Shown piece after piece: positions 18,980 through 27,315 of a DNA stretch of 64,000 nt. Under the pieces are notes generated by a model. That model searched no databases. It was given only the letters and a program-made list of their open reading frames with translations, and was not told where the DNA came from. The position numbers and the translations under genes are program-made. Each line of letters begins with the position of its first letter. The first letter of the stretch is position 1. The DNA lies in NCBI GenBank assembly GCA_945872365.1, contig CAMBZJ010000006.1:1-64000 (forward strand), read 5' to 3'. This DNA comes from Klebsiella pneumoniae (GTDB lineage Bacteria; Desulfobacterota; Binatia; UBA12015).

Positions 18980-19900
18980 CTACTTCGCGTCCTTGTAGAT
19001 CTTCATCACGGCCGCGAGGAACTTGAGCGCATCGGCCTTCGGGCGCTGGAAGGAATTGCGGCCGATGATCGACCCGAACGCGCCGCCCGCCGCGAGGCCG
19101 CGGATCTCCTCGAAGACCGCCTCGTCACCCTTCGCTTCGCCGCCCGAGAAGATGACGATGCGGCGCCCGGCGAACGAACTCTGCACGACGTGCTGCACGC
19201 GCTCGGCGAGGGTCCCGATGGGGATGTTCTGCGCCTCGTAGACCTTCTTTGCGGCTGCCTGTTCGAGGTGCGCGGTCGGCGGCTTCACCTTGATGACGTG
19301 GGCGCCGAGCTGGCAGGCGATCTGCGCCGCGTAGGCGACCACGTCGATCGCGGTCTCGCCGTCCTTCGAGATCCCCGAGCCGCGCGGGTAAGACCACACG
19401 ACCACCGCGAGCCCCTTCGCCTTGGCCTCTTCTGTAAGTTCGCGCAGATCCTCCAACATCACGTTGCGCTCGGAGGAGGCCGGGTAGATCGTGTAGCCGA
19501 TCGCGGCGCAGCCGAGCCGCAGCGCCTCGTCCACCGAGCCGGTGATCGCCGGGCAGGGGTCGCCGCCCGCCGTAAGCGAGTCGGAGTTGTTGAGCTTCAG
19601 GATGAGCGGCACCTCGCCCGCGAAGTCGACGGCGCCGGCCTCGATGAAGCCGAGCGGTGCGGCGTATGCGTTGCATCCCGCTTCGATCGCGAGTTCGAAA
19701 TGGTAACGCGGATCGTAGCCGGCGGGGTTCTTCGCGAAGCTTCGCGCCGGGCCGTGCTCGAACCCCTGGTCGACGGGCAGGATGACCATCTTGCCCGTGC
19801 CGGCGAGGGCACCGTGGTTCATCATGCGGGCCAGGTTGGCGAGCACCCCGGGATTGCTGCCTGCATACCAACTCAGGATTTCGCGAACGCGCTTCGTCAT
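18980..19900 (-). CDS. class I fructose-bisphosphate aldolase (DhnA/FbaB type)
   Basis: This 306-residue TIM-barrel aldolase of the archaeal/DhnA type makes and cleaves fructose-1,6-bisphosphate in the cytoplasm through a Schiff base. It has ILPVDQGFEHGP near the N-terminus, VVVWSYPRGSG, the VIKVKPP strand carrying the Schiff-base Lys, and the phosphate-binding end VIFSGGEAKGDEA and IIGRNSFQRP. Length is normal. ATG 19900 has AAGGAG 7-8 bases upstream. It is separated by 140 bp from the Fe-S protein gene and probably has its own promoter. Confidence 0.92.
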   Translation of the reverse strand: MTKRVREILSWYAGSNPGVLANLARMMNHGALAGTGKMVILPVDQGFEHGPARSFAKNPAGYDPRYHFELAIEAGCNAYAAPLGFIEAGAVDFAGEVPLILKLNNSDSLTAGGDPCPAITGSVDEALRLGCAAIGYTIYPASSERNVMLEDLRELTEEAKAKGLAVVVWSYPRGSGISKDGETAIDVVAYAAQIACQLGAHVIKVKPPTAHLEQAAAKKVYEAQNIPIGTLAERVQHVVQSSFAGRRIVIFSGGEAKGDEAVFEEIRGLAAGGAFGSIIGRNSFQRPKADALKFLAAVMKIYKDAK

Positions 19901-20040
19901 CGGTCGACTCCTTGCCTGAAGGGAAAAGACGCGGTCCGCTGGGGCCCGCGGCGGAGAGTCTGTACGATTCGCACCGGCCGAAGCAACCCGCGCGGTCCGG
20001 CGAGCGACCACCCGGCGAGCCGAAGTCGTCGCGCGGCGCG

Positions 20041-21603
20041 TCAGGCGTCGGCGCCCGGCGGATCGACCGGGTGCGACTCCAGGTGCTTCGAGGCATCCCC
20101 GATATCGAACCCGTAGGCGTGCGCGAGGACCAGCACCGGGTGAAGCGCGACTACCCCCGCCCCCTGGCGGATCTGCAGGGCGGCGAGCGCACAATCCGAG
20201 CAGGCGGCCGAGCAGGCCTCGCCCGTCTCGCCCTTCATCCCCTCGAAGCACTTGCGCCCCCGGCGCAACGATTCCTCGAAGTGTTCCTTCTTCATGCTCC
20301 AGGTGCCGTCGTGGCCGCTGCACTCCTGGACCATCTCGACGCCCTCTGTCGCCACCCAGCGCAGCACGTCACGGCCGCGAAAGCCGATCTGCTGCTGCCG
20401 GATGTGACAGGGGACGTGGTAGCGGACGCGCCCGAGCTTGCGGACGAAGTCCTTGCGAACGCCCCCCGCGCGATTCAGCTTGAAAAGATAGTCGCAGAGG
20501 TCGAAGGTCGCGGCCGCCACCTTGCGTGCTGCCTCGCTCGGAACGATCTGCGGCACCTCCTCGCGCAGCATCAGGCTGCAACTCGGCGACGGTACGACCA
20601 CCGCCCAGCCGCGCTCCACCCACGGGAGCAGCACCTCGACGTTCGAGCGAGACTGCGCGGCGGCGCGATCGAGCTCCCCGCCATCGAGCCGGGGCATGCC
20701 GCAGCACTGCTGCGCCTCCGGCCACGCGACCTCGATCCCGTTGTGCGAGAGCACATCGACCGCGGCCCGACCGGTCGCGGGGTCGTTGTAGTCGATGAGG
20801 CAGGTCGAGAAGAGCACGACCCGGCGCGGCACGTCGGGTGGCCGGATCTCGCCGCTCTCGGCCGGCTCGACCGCCGGGGTCGGCACCGGGATCGGCCCGG
20901 TCGGCGTCGCCGAGCGGGTGCGGTTCTTCCGCCACCAGCGCGGGAAGCTCTCGTCGTGGATCGGCGGCAGCGCCTTGTCGCGGTGCACTCCAAGCACCTT
21001 TTCCATCATCACGCGGCTCGCCCGGTTCGTGGTTCCGAAACGCGCAAGCGCCGGGAGAAGGCTCGATGCGCGCCCGACGAGCGAGGGGTCGTGCAGCAGC
21101 CGGTCGGGGAGCGAGGTGCCAACGCGCCGCGTTCGCTGCGCTTTCCACCGCAGGAGGAGACGCGGGAAATCGACCGCCCAATCGTGCGGCGGCACGTAGG
21201 GACAGTTCGGGTAGCAGAGCTTGCACTGGAAGCAGAGCTCGACCACGTCGTCGACCTCGCGGTTCGTCAGGTCGCGCGAGTGCGCCGAGAGTTCCGGCAG
21301 CTCGTCGCCGAAGGTCTCGGCCACCTCGATTCCCGCTTCGTGCTCGCGCGGTCCGGCGGCCGCCGACTCCTCCCGCAGTTGCAGGGCGAGGACGCTGATT
21401 TCGGGGTTCTCCTGCAGATGGCGTTCGCGGTTCGCCTCGGTGCGCCGGTCGATCAGATCGAACAAGAGCGGAAAGCTGCCGCAGAACTTGAAGCAGAGTC
21501 GGCAGGAGTGGCAGATGTCGAAGATCCGGTCTACCTCTCGACGCAGGTCGGCCGGATCCCAGAAAAGCGGATCATCGATCCGTAAACCCATCGATTCAGC
21601 CAT
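20041..21603 (-). CDS. Fe-S oxidoreductase with CCG domains (GlpC/HdrD-like)
   Basis: This 520-residue protein has two N-terminal 4Fe-4S sites (C31, C34, C37, C41 and C124, C127, C130, C134; CxxCxxCxxxC each). A 100-residue linker follows, then one full CCG cysteine-rich domain (CLIDYND...QQCCGMP). A second, altered one has ECSGHDG where CCG is expected. Relatives pass electrons between a flavoprotein and quinone or heterodisulfide. No flavoprotein oxidase subunit is adjacent, so the partner is unknown. ATG 21603 begins a normal N-terminus. It lies last in a run of closely spaced minus-strand genes (dusB, Nudix, QueD-like, this). Confidence 0.85.
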   Translation of the reverse strand: MAESMGLRIDDPLFWDPADLRREVDRIFDICHSCRLCFKFCGSFPLLFDLIDRRTEANRERHLQENPEISVLALQLREESAAAGPREHEAGIEVAETFGDELPELSAHSRDLTNREVDDVVELCFQCKLCYPNCPYVPPHDWAVDFPRLLLRWKAQRTRRVGTSLPDRLLHDPSLVGRASSLLPALARFGTTNRASRVMMEKVLGVHRDKALPPIHDESFPRWWRKNRTRSATPTGPIPVPTPAVEPAESGEIRPPDVPRRVVLFSTCLIDYNDPATGRAAVDVLSHNGIEVAWPEAQQCCGMPRLDGGELDRAAAQSRSNVEVLLPWVERGWAVVVPSPSCSLMLREEVPQIVPSEAARKVAAATFDLCDYLFKLNRAGGVRKDFVRKLGRVRYHVPCHIRQQQIGFRGRDVLRWVATEGVEMVQECSGHDGTWSMKKEHFEESLRRGRKCFEGMKGETGEACSAACSDCALAALQIRQGAGVVALHPVLVLAHAYGFDIGDASKHLESHPVDPPGADA

Positions 21604-21629
21604 CGCGTTCTCCGTCCGGCGCTCGCAGC

Positions 21630-22133
21630 TCAGCCCACGGGCTGCTCGTCGGTGTAGCTGGCCGACTGCCCGCGCGTCTCGGACACCGAGACCTCCATCC
21701 TCGACCAGCGCCTCGCCCCGTCGGCGAGCAATTCGTCGCGAATGCGGCCTGCGACGTAGCGGGCGAGTTCCTCCGCCGAGGAGTGGACGATCGGCAGCAT
21801 CACGACGTCGCCCCGCGGGAGCAGGAAGCGCGAGCCGTCGTCGCGCCAGACGATCTCGACCGACTCCGCAGTCTCGCGAAAGATCAAGCAGTCGCTCTGG
21901 GCGGGCAGGATCGTGTACTCGTCGAGAGCGTCGCAGACCCGCTTGGTCGCGCGCTTCACGAGGCCGAAGTCGAGGACGTAGCCGTCGGGGCCGAGTTCAC
22001 CCTCGACCCGCACGGTCACGCGGTAATTGTGACCGTGCAGGCGCTCCCGGAAGCCGGGGTAGGCGATGAAGTGCGCCGCGTTGAACTTCAGGTATTCCTT
22101 GCCGACGAAGATGTCGAAGCGCTGCGCGGACAT
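21630..22133 (-). CDS. 6-pyruvoyl-tetrahydropterin synthase / QueD-family protein
   Basis: This 167-residue T-fold enzyme has zinc ligands at His21 (FNAAHF) and the H33-G-H35 pair (ERLHGHNYRV), plus VLDFGLVKR and a C-terminal VSETRGQSASY with the catalytic Glu. It could make carboxytetrahydropterin for queuosine, or act in folate/pterin metabolism; no queC, queE or folE is nearby to decide. The length is slightly above QueD (about 120-140) because of an insert near RDDGSRFLLPRGDV, which is closer to the eukaryotic-like PTPS branch. ATG 22133. Confidence 0.88.
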   Translation of the reverse strand: MSAQRFDIFVGKEYLKFNAAHFIAYPGFRERLHGHNYRVTVRVEGELGPDGYVLDFGLVKRATKRVCDALDEYTILPAQSDCLIFRETAESVEIVWRDDGSRFLLPRGDVVMLPIVHSSAEELARYVAGRIRDELLADGARRWSRMEVSVSETRGQSASYTDEQPVG

Positions 22134-22185
22134 GGCTGCGGACTAGCCCGGTCCGCTCCGTTGCGCAACGCGCTCCGGGGAAGGC

Positions 22186-23079
22186 TCAGTCCTGCACGAT
22201 CTCCTCGAAGAGTCCGTCGCGAACGACGAGACGTCGCCTCGGCCCGGGTCGCTCCGGGTCGCCGCCGTCATAGGCGACGTCGCCCGGGTAGAGAAATGCC
22301 GTCGCGCCGTCGGGCCCGGTGAACCACCGTGGCAGCACGGTCACCACCTGCCGGGCGGCGGCCGCCCGGTGGGCTGTGCCCGTGTCGGAAAGTCGCGCGA
22401 GTTCCGAGAGCAGGACGAAGGTCGGCGGGACCAACTGCGCCTCGCCGCGGCGGTATCGTTCGAGGGCATCGGCCGGACGCATCCATTCGCCCGCGCTGGT
22501 TTCGCGTCCGTCGTGGCGGGCTTCCTGCCCAGCCGGAAGGGTCGCAAGGAAGAAGCGCGTGTCGAAGCGCGTCGGCGCCTGCTCCGGCGTGATCCAGTGC
22601 GCGAAGAACGAGAGCGCGCCCGGCGCCAGTTCGAGGCGATGCTCGCGTGCGAGCGCGAGCAGGTCGCTCGAACCCTCGTTCAGCGCGCGGCGCATCTCCG
22701 CGAGGTCCGATCCGCCGGGGACCGGCGCGAGCCAGTCGCCGTCACGGCGTGCGAGCAGCACGCCGGCCTCCTCGAAGAGTTCTCGCAGGCCGGCCACGTA
22801 TTGCGCGAGCGCGCGACGCGGCGGCAGGACGAGGGCGAGCCGGCGGTGCGCTTCGTCGGGGTCGAGGTCGCAACAGCGTTCGTGCAGCGCCTCGTGCGCA
22901 TCGCCGTCGTCGACCTGCCCGCCCGGGAAGACCAGCATGCCTGCGAAAGAACTGCTCCTGCGGTGGCGGACGACGACGAAGGTCTCAAGCCCGTCGGGGC
23001 CGTCGCGCAGCAGCAGGACGCTCGCCGACGGGATCAGATCCTTCGCCGGGGGCGCCGGCGGCGCATCCGCGGCCGTCAC
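22186..23079 (-). CDS. Nudix hydrolase with an interrupted Nudix box (NUDT19-like)
   Basis: This ~297-residue protein begins its fold with SASVLLLRDG and VVRHRRSSSFAGMLVFPGGQVD. The rest of the Nudix box (AGLRELFEEAGVLL) appears ~45 residues later, so the GX5EX7REUXEEXGU motif is split by an insert. This is a known feature of the NUDT19/RP2p group, some members of which cleave CoA or acyl-CoA. That fits the acyl-CoA-rich neighbourhood but is inference. GTG 23079 is preferred, as the longer in-frame start at 23142 would overlap dusB by 41 bp. It lies between dusB and the QueD-like gene. Confidence 0.85.
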   Translation of the reverse strand: MTAADAPPAPPAKDLIPSASVLLLRDGPDGLETFVVVRHRRSSSFAGMLVFPGGQVDDGDAHEALHERCCDLDPDEAHRRLALVLPPRRALAQYVAGLRELFEEAGVLLARRDGDWLAPVPGGSDLAEMRRALNEGSSDLLALAREHRLELAPGALSFFAHWITPEQAPTRFDTRFFLATLPAGQEARHDGRETSAGEWMRPADALERYRRGEAQLVPPTFVLLSELARLSDTGTAHRAAAARQVVTVLPRWFTGPDGATAFLYPGDVAYDGGDPERPGPRRRLVVRDGLFEEIVQD

Positions 23080-23101
23080 GACTCGGTCCCGACCGGCCTG
23101 C

Positions 23102-24160
23102 TCACGCGGCGCTCCGGGCGGAGGGCTCGGGCGAATCCGCACCCGGCGGCGAGGCCGGGGGCTCGCTCGCGACGAGGGGCCCGCCGCCCTCGAAGCGGTC
23201 GAGCACTTCGAGCAATTCGTCGCTGCGGCGGGTTCGCGAAACCGCCTCCCGGAGCGCGCCGCAACCCGGGAAGCCGCGCGCGATCCGGCAGGCCATGCCG
23301 CGCAGGCGCGCCGCGGTCACCTTCTCCGGGTAAGCCTCGTCGAGCAGTTCCCGATACCGGCGCAGTGCCGCCATGCGCCCGCCCACGGTCGGCGGCGTGC
23401 AGGGCTCGCCGCGCAGGTCCGCCGCGATCTCGGCGAACAGCCAGGGGTTCTCCATCGCACCACGCCCGATCGCGATGCCGTCGACTCCGCTGCGGGCGAG
23501 TCGCGACCGCGCCGTCGCGACGCTGACGACGTCGCCGCTGCCGACGACCGGGATCGAGACCGCGCGCTTGACCTCGGCGATACGTTCCCAGTCGGCAGCC
23601 CCGGTGTAGAGTTGCACCCGGGTGCGCCCGTGCACGGTCAGCATCGCGACCCCGGACGCCTCGGCCATCCGGGCCACGTCGACGCAGTTGATCGACGACT
23701 CGTCCCAGCCAGTGCGGAACTTGAGCGTGAGCGGCACCGAGAGTTCGCGGCGGACCGCCCGCAGCATCCGCTCGAGGTGCTCGGTGCGCCGTAGCAACTC
23801 GGCCCCGCCTCCGCGCTTCACGACCTTCGGGACCGGGCAGCCGCAGTTGATGTCGACCAGGTCGACCCCGGTCTCCTGCACCAGGAGCGCCGCCTCGGCC
23901 ATCCGGTCGATGTCCGAGCCGAAGATCTGGATGCCGATCGGGTGCTCGCCCGGGTCGTAGCGCAGCATCCGCAGCGTCTTCAGGTCGTGGCGGGTCAGCC
24001 CCTCGATCGAGACGAACTCGCTCACGACCAGCCCAACGGCGCCGGGACTGCACTCGCGAACGAGCCGGCGGAACGCGGCGTCGGTGACGCCCGACATCGG
24101 CGCGAGCACGAGCCCGGGCACGACCGGAAGCGAGCCGACGCGAAATACGGCCAGATCCAT
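23102..24160 (-). CDS. dusB: tRNA-dihydrouridine synthase
   Basis: This 352-residue FMN-dependent TIM-barrel enzyme reduces uridine in the tRNA D-loop. It shows LAPMSGVTDAAFRRL, DINCGCPVPKVVKRGGGAELL with the catalytic Cys, TLKFRTGWD, LTVHGRTRVQLYTG and IGRGAMENPWLF, plus the usual C-terminal helical domain. The DusB subfamily is the best guess because of the GCPV and GRTR patterns. Its last ~30 residues are Pro/Ser/Ala-rich. It heads the minus-strand run that includes the Nudix, QueD-like and Fe-S genes. No fis gene follows it. Confidence 0.92.
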   Translation of the reverse strand: MDLAVFRVGSLPVVPGLVLAPMSGVTDAAFRRLVRECSPGAVGLVVSEFVSIEGLTRHDLKTLRMLRYDPGEHPIGIQIFGSDIDRMAEAALLVQETGVDLVDINCGCPVPKVVKRGGGAELLRRTEHLERMLRAVRRELSVPLTLKFRTGWDESSINCVDVARMAEASGVAMLTVHGRTRVQLYTGAADWERIAEVKRAVSIPVVGSGDVVSVATARSRLARSGVDGIAIGRGAMENPWLFAEIAADLRGEPCTPPTVGGRMAALRRYRELLDEAYPEKVTAARLRGMACRIARGFPGCGALREAVSRTRRSDELLEVLDRFEGGGPLVASEPPASPPGADSPEPSARSAA

Positions 24161-24290
24161 AGCGAAAGACGATAACGCCGCGACCGGAAGTGCTGCAACG
24201 CCGGAGTCCCGGGGCCCGCCCTCGACTCGGCCCGCGCCCCGTGTTTGCCTTTCGCCGGGGCCGCCCGAGGCGCGACCCGGGAGTTCCCTC

Positions 24291-25133
24291 ATGGAATCAC
24301 ATCGACTCGACGGCCGGATCGCCTTCGTCACCGGCGCAGGCTCCGGCCTCGGCCGGGAGATCGCCCTCGCCTTCGCCCGGGCGGGGGCGCGCGTCGCCGT
24401 GAACGACCTGCGCCCCGAGGCTGCGAAGAGCGTGCACGAGGAACTCCGTGGGCTCGGCGGCGCCCTGCCCTGCGGTCCGCTGATCGGCGACGTCTCGGAG
24501 TCCTCGGCCGTGGCCGGCTGGTTCGCGGTGCTGGCCGGGGCGACCGGCGGGCAGCTCGACGTGATGGTGAACAACGCCGGCTTCGCCGACACCGACCCCG
24601 AGACCGAGGAGCGCACCCGGGCGCAGGTCACCGAGATGATGCAGACCGGGCGCGTCACCACCTCGCTCGAGGCAACATCCCGGCTGTCCGACGAACGCTG
24701 GCAGCGGATGCTGCGGGTCCACCTCGACGGCGCCTTCCACGGCACGCGCGAGGCGCTCCGGCTCATGCAGCCCCGCCGCAGCGGCCGGGTCATCAACATC
24801 GCGAGCATCGCCGGGCTGACCGGCATCGGCCGCACTCCGCACTACTCGGCGGCGAAGGCCGGCATCATCGGCCTCACCCGTGCCGTCGCGCGCGACGTCG
24901 CACCGCTCGGGATCTTGGTGAACGCGATCGCACCCGGCTACGTCGACACGCCGCTCCTCGACGTGCTGGGCGACCAGCGCGCGATGCAGTCGGCGATCAT
25001 CGCCGCCCAGACGCCGCTCGGACGGCTCGGCGAGCCGCGCGAGATCGCGTCGGTCGCGCTCTTCCTCGCCGGCGACGGTGCGAGCTTCTTCACCGGACAG
25101 GTGCTCTCGCCCAACGGCGGCATCGTGATCTAA
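24291..25133 (+). CDS. short-chain dehydrogenase/reductase (FabG-like)
   Basis: This 280-residue classical SDR has TGAGSGLGREIA as the cofactor loop, NDLRP after the second strand, NNAG, catalytic Ser in NIASIAG and the YSAAK catalytic pair, ending with FFTGQVLSPNGG. A ~35-residue Glu/Thr-rich insert after NNAG (DPETEERTRAQVTEM and onward) is longer than in housekeeping FabG and may shape the substrate pocket. It oxidises or reduces a hydroxyl group, and the substrate is unknown. It lies 18 bp before an alpha/beta hydrolase, so the two are probably cotranscribed. Confidence 0.92.
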   Translation: MESHRLDGRIAFVTGAGSGLGREIALAFARAGARVAVNDLRPEAAKSVHEELRGLGGALPCGPLIGDVSESSAVAGWFAVLAGATGGQLDVMVNNAGFADTDPETEERTRAQVTEMMQTGRVTTSLEATSRLSDERWQRMLRVHLDGAFHGTREALRLMQPRRSGRVINIASIAGLTGIGRTPHYSAAKAGIIGLTRAVARDVAPLGILVNAIAPGYVDTPLLDVLGDQRAMQSAIIAAQTPLGRLGEPREIASVALFLAGDGASFFTGQVLSPNGGIVI

Positions 25134-25151
25134 GGCGCGAGGCGGCGGATC

Positions 25152-26042
25152 ATGGCCGAGTTCAGCGAGCGATTCTTCCGCAGCGGCGCGCTGCGCATCC
25201 ACTTCCGCGACTGGGGGGACTCGGCTGCACCGCCCCTCGTGCTCGTGCACGGGCTGCGCGACCACTCGCACTCTTTCGACGACCTCGCACGCGGCCTCGT
25301 CGACCGTTTTCGCGTACTTGCGCTCGATCTACGCGGGCATGGCGATAGCGAGACCACGCCCTACTACCACGTGGGGCAGTTCGTGCTGGATCTTCACAAC
25401 CTGGTGCGGGCGCTGCGTCTCGAGCACCCGGTGGTCGTCGGGCACTCGATGGGCGGCGAGGTGGTCGCCAACTACTGCGGCAGCTTTCCCGACGCACCAC
25501 GCGCCGCCGTCATCATCGAGGGACTCGGGCCTCCCCCGCCGGCCATGACCCAGGAGGTCGCCTGGGCGGTGGCGGGCTTCGAGCGGATCGACCTGGCGAT
25601 CGCCGGACCACCGGGCCTCGCCGACCTCGACGCCGCCTACCGCCGCCTGCGCGAGCGCAACCCGCGCCTGCCCGAGAGCCGGGCCCGGGACCTGGCACTC
25701 CTCGGAACCCGGGCGCGCGAGGACGGCAAACTCGAGTGGAAGTTCGACCCGATGCTCGCGACGATGGCGGTCACCGGACCGTTCCACTTGGAGTACCAGA
25801 TGGCCTTCTGGCGCCGGATCGCCGCGCCGACGCTGATCGTACACGGCGGGGAATCGGGCGAGTTCTGGCGCCACCGCCCGGGTGCCCCCTACCTCGACCC
25901 CGACGACCTCGCCCGGCGGATCAGCTGCTTCCGCGACGCCGAATTCGCCTCCATCGCGGGCGCGGGCCACATGGTGCACTTCGACAGGCCACGCGAGTTG
26001 CTCGCGACGCTGCGCGACTTCCTCGGACGCCGCGCGTCCTGA
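25152..26042 (+). CDS. alpha/beta hydrolase
   Basis: This 296-residue alpha/beta hydrolase has the oxyanion strand VLVHGLRDHS, the DLRGHGDS loop, nucleophile elbow GHSMGGEV, and a final GAGHMVHFDRP carrying the catalytic His. A helical cap lies between about residues 130 and 215. It is probably an esterase or C-C hydrolase acting after the SDR encoded just upstream. No aromatic ring-cleavage gene is near, so a meta-cleavage role is not supported. ATG 25152; the transcript ends at a strong hairpin. Confidence 0.9.
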   Translation: MAEFSERFFRSGALRIHFRDWGDSAAPPLVLVHGLRDHSHSFDDLARGLVDRFRVLALDLRGHGDSETTPYYHVGQFVLDLHNLVRALRLEHPVVVGHSMGGEVVANYCGSFPDAPRAAVIIEGLGPPPPAMTQEVAWAVAGFERIDLAIAGPPGLADLDAAYRRLRERNPRLPESRARDLALLGTRAREDGKLEWKFDPMLATMAVTGPFHLEYQMAFWRRIAAPTLIVHGGESGEFWRHRPGAPYLDPDDLARRISCFRDAEFASIAGAGHMVHFDRPRELLATLRDFLGRRAS

Positions 26043-26078
26043 GACCAGTCGCAGGCCTGCCCCGCCCGAAGAGCAAAA

Positions 26079-26107
26079 GGGGCCCGCGTGCGATGCACGC
26101 GGGCCCC
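26079..26107. terminator. perfect 13-bp hairpin, bidirectional terminator
   Basis: GGGGCCCGCGTGC (26079-26091), a GAT loop and GCACGCGGGCCCC (26095-26107) form a perfect stem between the convergent hydrolase and diiron genes. AAAA precedes the stem, giving a U-tract for minus-strand transcripts. It is the strongest terminator in the window. Confidence 0.75.
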
Positions 26108-26147
26108 TGGTCCGCGCGGCTCGGGCCGCGCCGGAGCGTCGAATCGG

Positions 26148-27227
26148 TCAGTTCATGCTCGACTGGATGTCGGAGTCCACGCCGCTGCCGAAGCGGTCAC
26201 CGAAGAGGATCCCTCGCTCGCGGTACTTGCTCTCGGTCCGCTCGGTGATGAGCCCGAGCCGGGCGAGGTTCGGCACCACCGTGTGCATGAACAGGTCGCT
26301 GTTGAGCTTCGCCCAGTCCGGAATCGAGAGCATCATCGCGACGACGTTTTCCGGGTCGAGATCGTACTTGGGGCCGAGGACGTGGAGCATGTCGAACTGC
26401 TGGTTCGCATTCAGCGTTTCGAGGATGTTGAACGCGAAGTCCTCCATCTCGTGCATCTCCTCCCGGCTGCAGTCGCGAACCGTGCGGCGCATCGTCAGGA
26501 TCCCGAAGGCCGCGTGGCGCGCCTCGTCCTGCTTCACGCGTCGGATCACGTCGGAGAGCAGCGGATTCGAGCAGTTCTTCTGGATCATGTCGAAGATGCC
26601 GACGGCGACGCCCTCGAAGAGGGTCTGCATGCCGAGCGTCTTCGTCTTCCAGGTCGGCGCCTCGAGCAGCTTGTCGAGCAGCACCTTCAGCGTGCCGCCG
26701 ATCGGGTAGATCGTGCCGATCTTGCGCTGCAGGAACTTCGCGATCACCTCGATGTGGCGGGCCTCATCGGCGACCTGGGAGGCCGCGTAGAACTTGGCGT
26801 CCATCGTCGGGCAGGCATTGGTGAGCTGCCCGCAGATCTGCAGCGCCGCCTGCTCGCCGTGGAGGAGCTGCGACATGGTGAAGGCGAACTCGTCGAGGGC
26901 CGCGTCGCGGCAGGTCTTCTCGTCCCGGCCCATCATGGTCAGGATCGTCGGCAGGAGGAGCAGGTTCTCGCGGGGCAGGAACCACTCGTCGTGGTCGAAG
27001 GGCGCCGACCAGTCGATGTCTTGCTCCGCGTTCCACTGGCCGCGCTTGCCGCGCTCGTAGAGGGCACGCAGCTCCTCGACCTCGCTCGCGTAGTTCCAGG
27101 TCCAATGCAGGTCCATCGGCACGTCGACGTCGATCTGCGCACGCAATTGCGCGACCTTGGCCTCGTCGATGTCCACGACCTCGAAGTTGCCGACTTGCCG
27201 CCGATACTCGGAAAGAATCTTCTCCAT
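26148..27227 (-). CDS. ferritin-like carboxylate-bridged diiron protein
   Basis: This 359-residue helical protein carries the full diiron ligand set of R2/AurF-like proteins: E125 (LLHGEQ), E155-x-x-H158 (ADEARHIEV), E205 (TLFEGVA) and E235-x-x-H238 (KQDEARHAA). These enzymes activate O2 for hydroxylation, N-oxygenation or desaturation. The sequence between the sites gives no sure subfamily, though it resembles ferritin-like proteins next to TetR genes in lipid-degrading bacteria (from memory). ATG 27227 has GGAG 8 bases upstream. It lies downstream of a TetR gene on the same strand, with a possible terminator between them. Confidence 0.8.
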   Translation of the reverse strand: MEKILSEYRRQVGNFEVVDIDEAKVAQLRAQIDVDVPMDLHWTWNYASEVEELRALYERGKRGQWNAEQDIDWSAPFDHDEWFLPRENLLLLPTILTMMGRDEKTCRDAALDEFAFTMSQLLHGEQAALQICGQLTNACPTMDAKFYAASQVADEARHIEVIAKFLQRKIGTIYPIGGTLKVLLDKLLEAPTWKTKTLGMQTLFEGVAVGIFDMIQKNCSNPLLSDVIRRVKQDEARHAAFGILTMRRTVRDCSREEMHEMEDFAFNILETLNANQQFDMLHVLGPKYDLDPENVVAMMLSIPDWAKLNSDLFMHTVVPNLARLGLITERTESKYRERGILFGDRFGSGVDSDIQSSMN

Positions 27228-27293
27228 GTTCCGAACTCCCTCGATTCCTGGTTGTGTCTCTCGGACGTTGATGGTTTTGAAGACGAAGGCTCT

Positions 27294-27315
27294 GAGCGCG
27301 GGCCCGCCCGCGCTC
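27294..27315 (-). terminator. hairpin at the TetR stop codon
   Basis: GAGCGCGGG (27294-27302) and CCCGCGCTC (27307-27315) form a perfect 9-bp stem with a 4-base loop that includes the end of the TetR stop codon. It is followed on the minus strand by AT-richer sequence. It could terminate or attenuate readthrough into the diiron gene. Confidence 0.45.
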
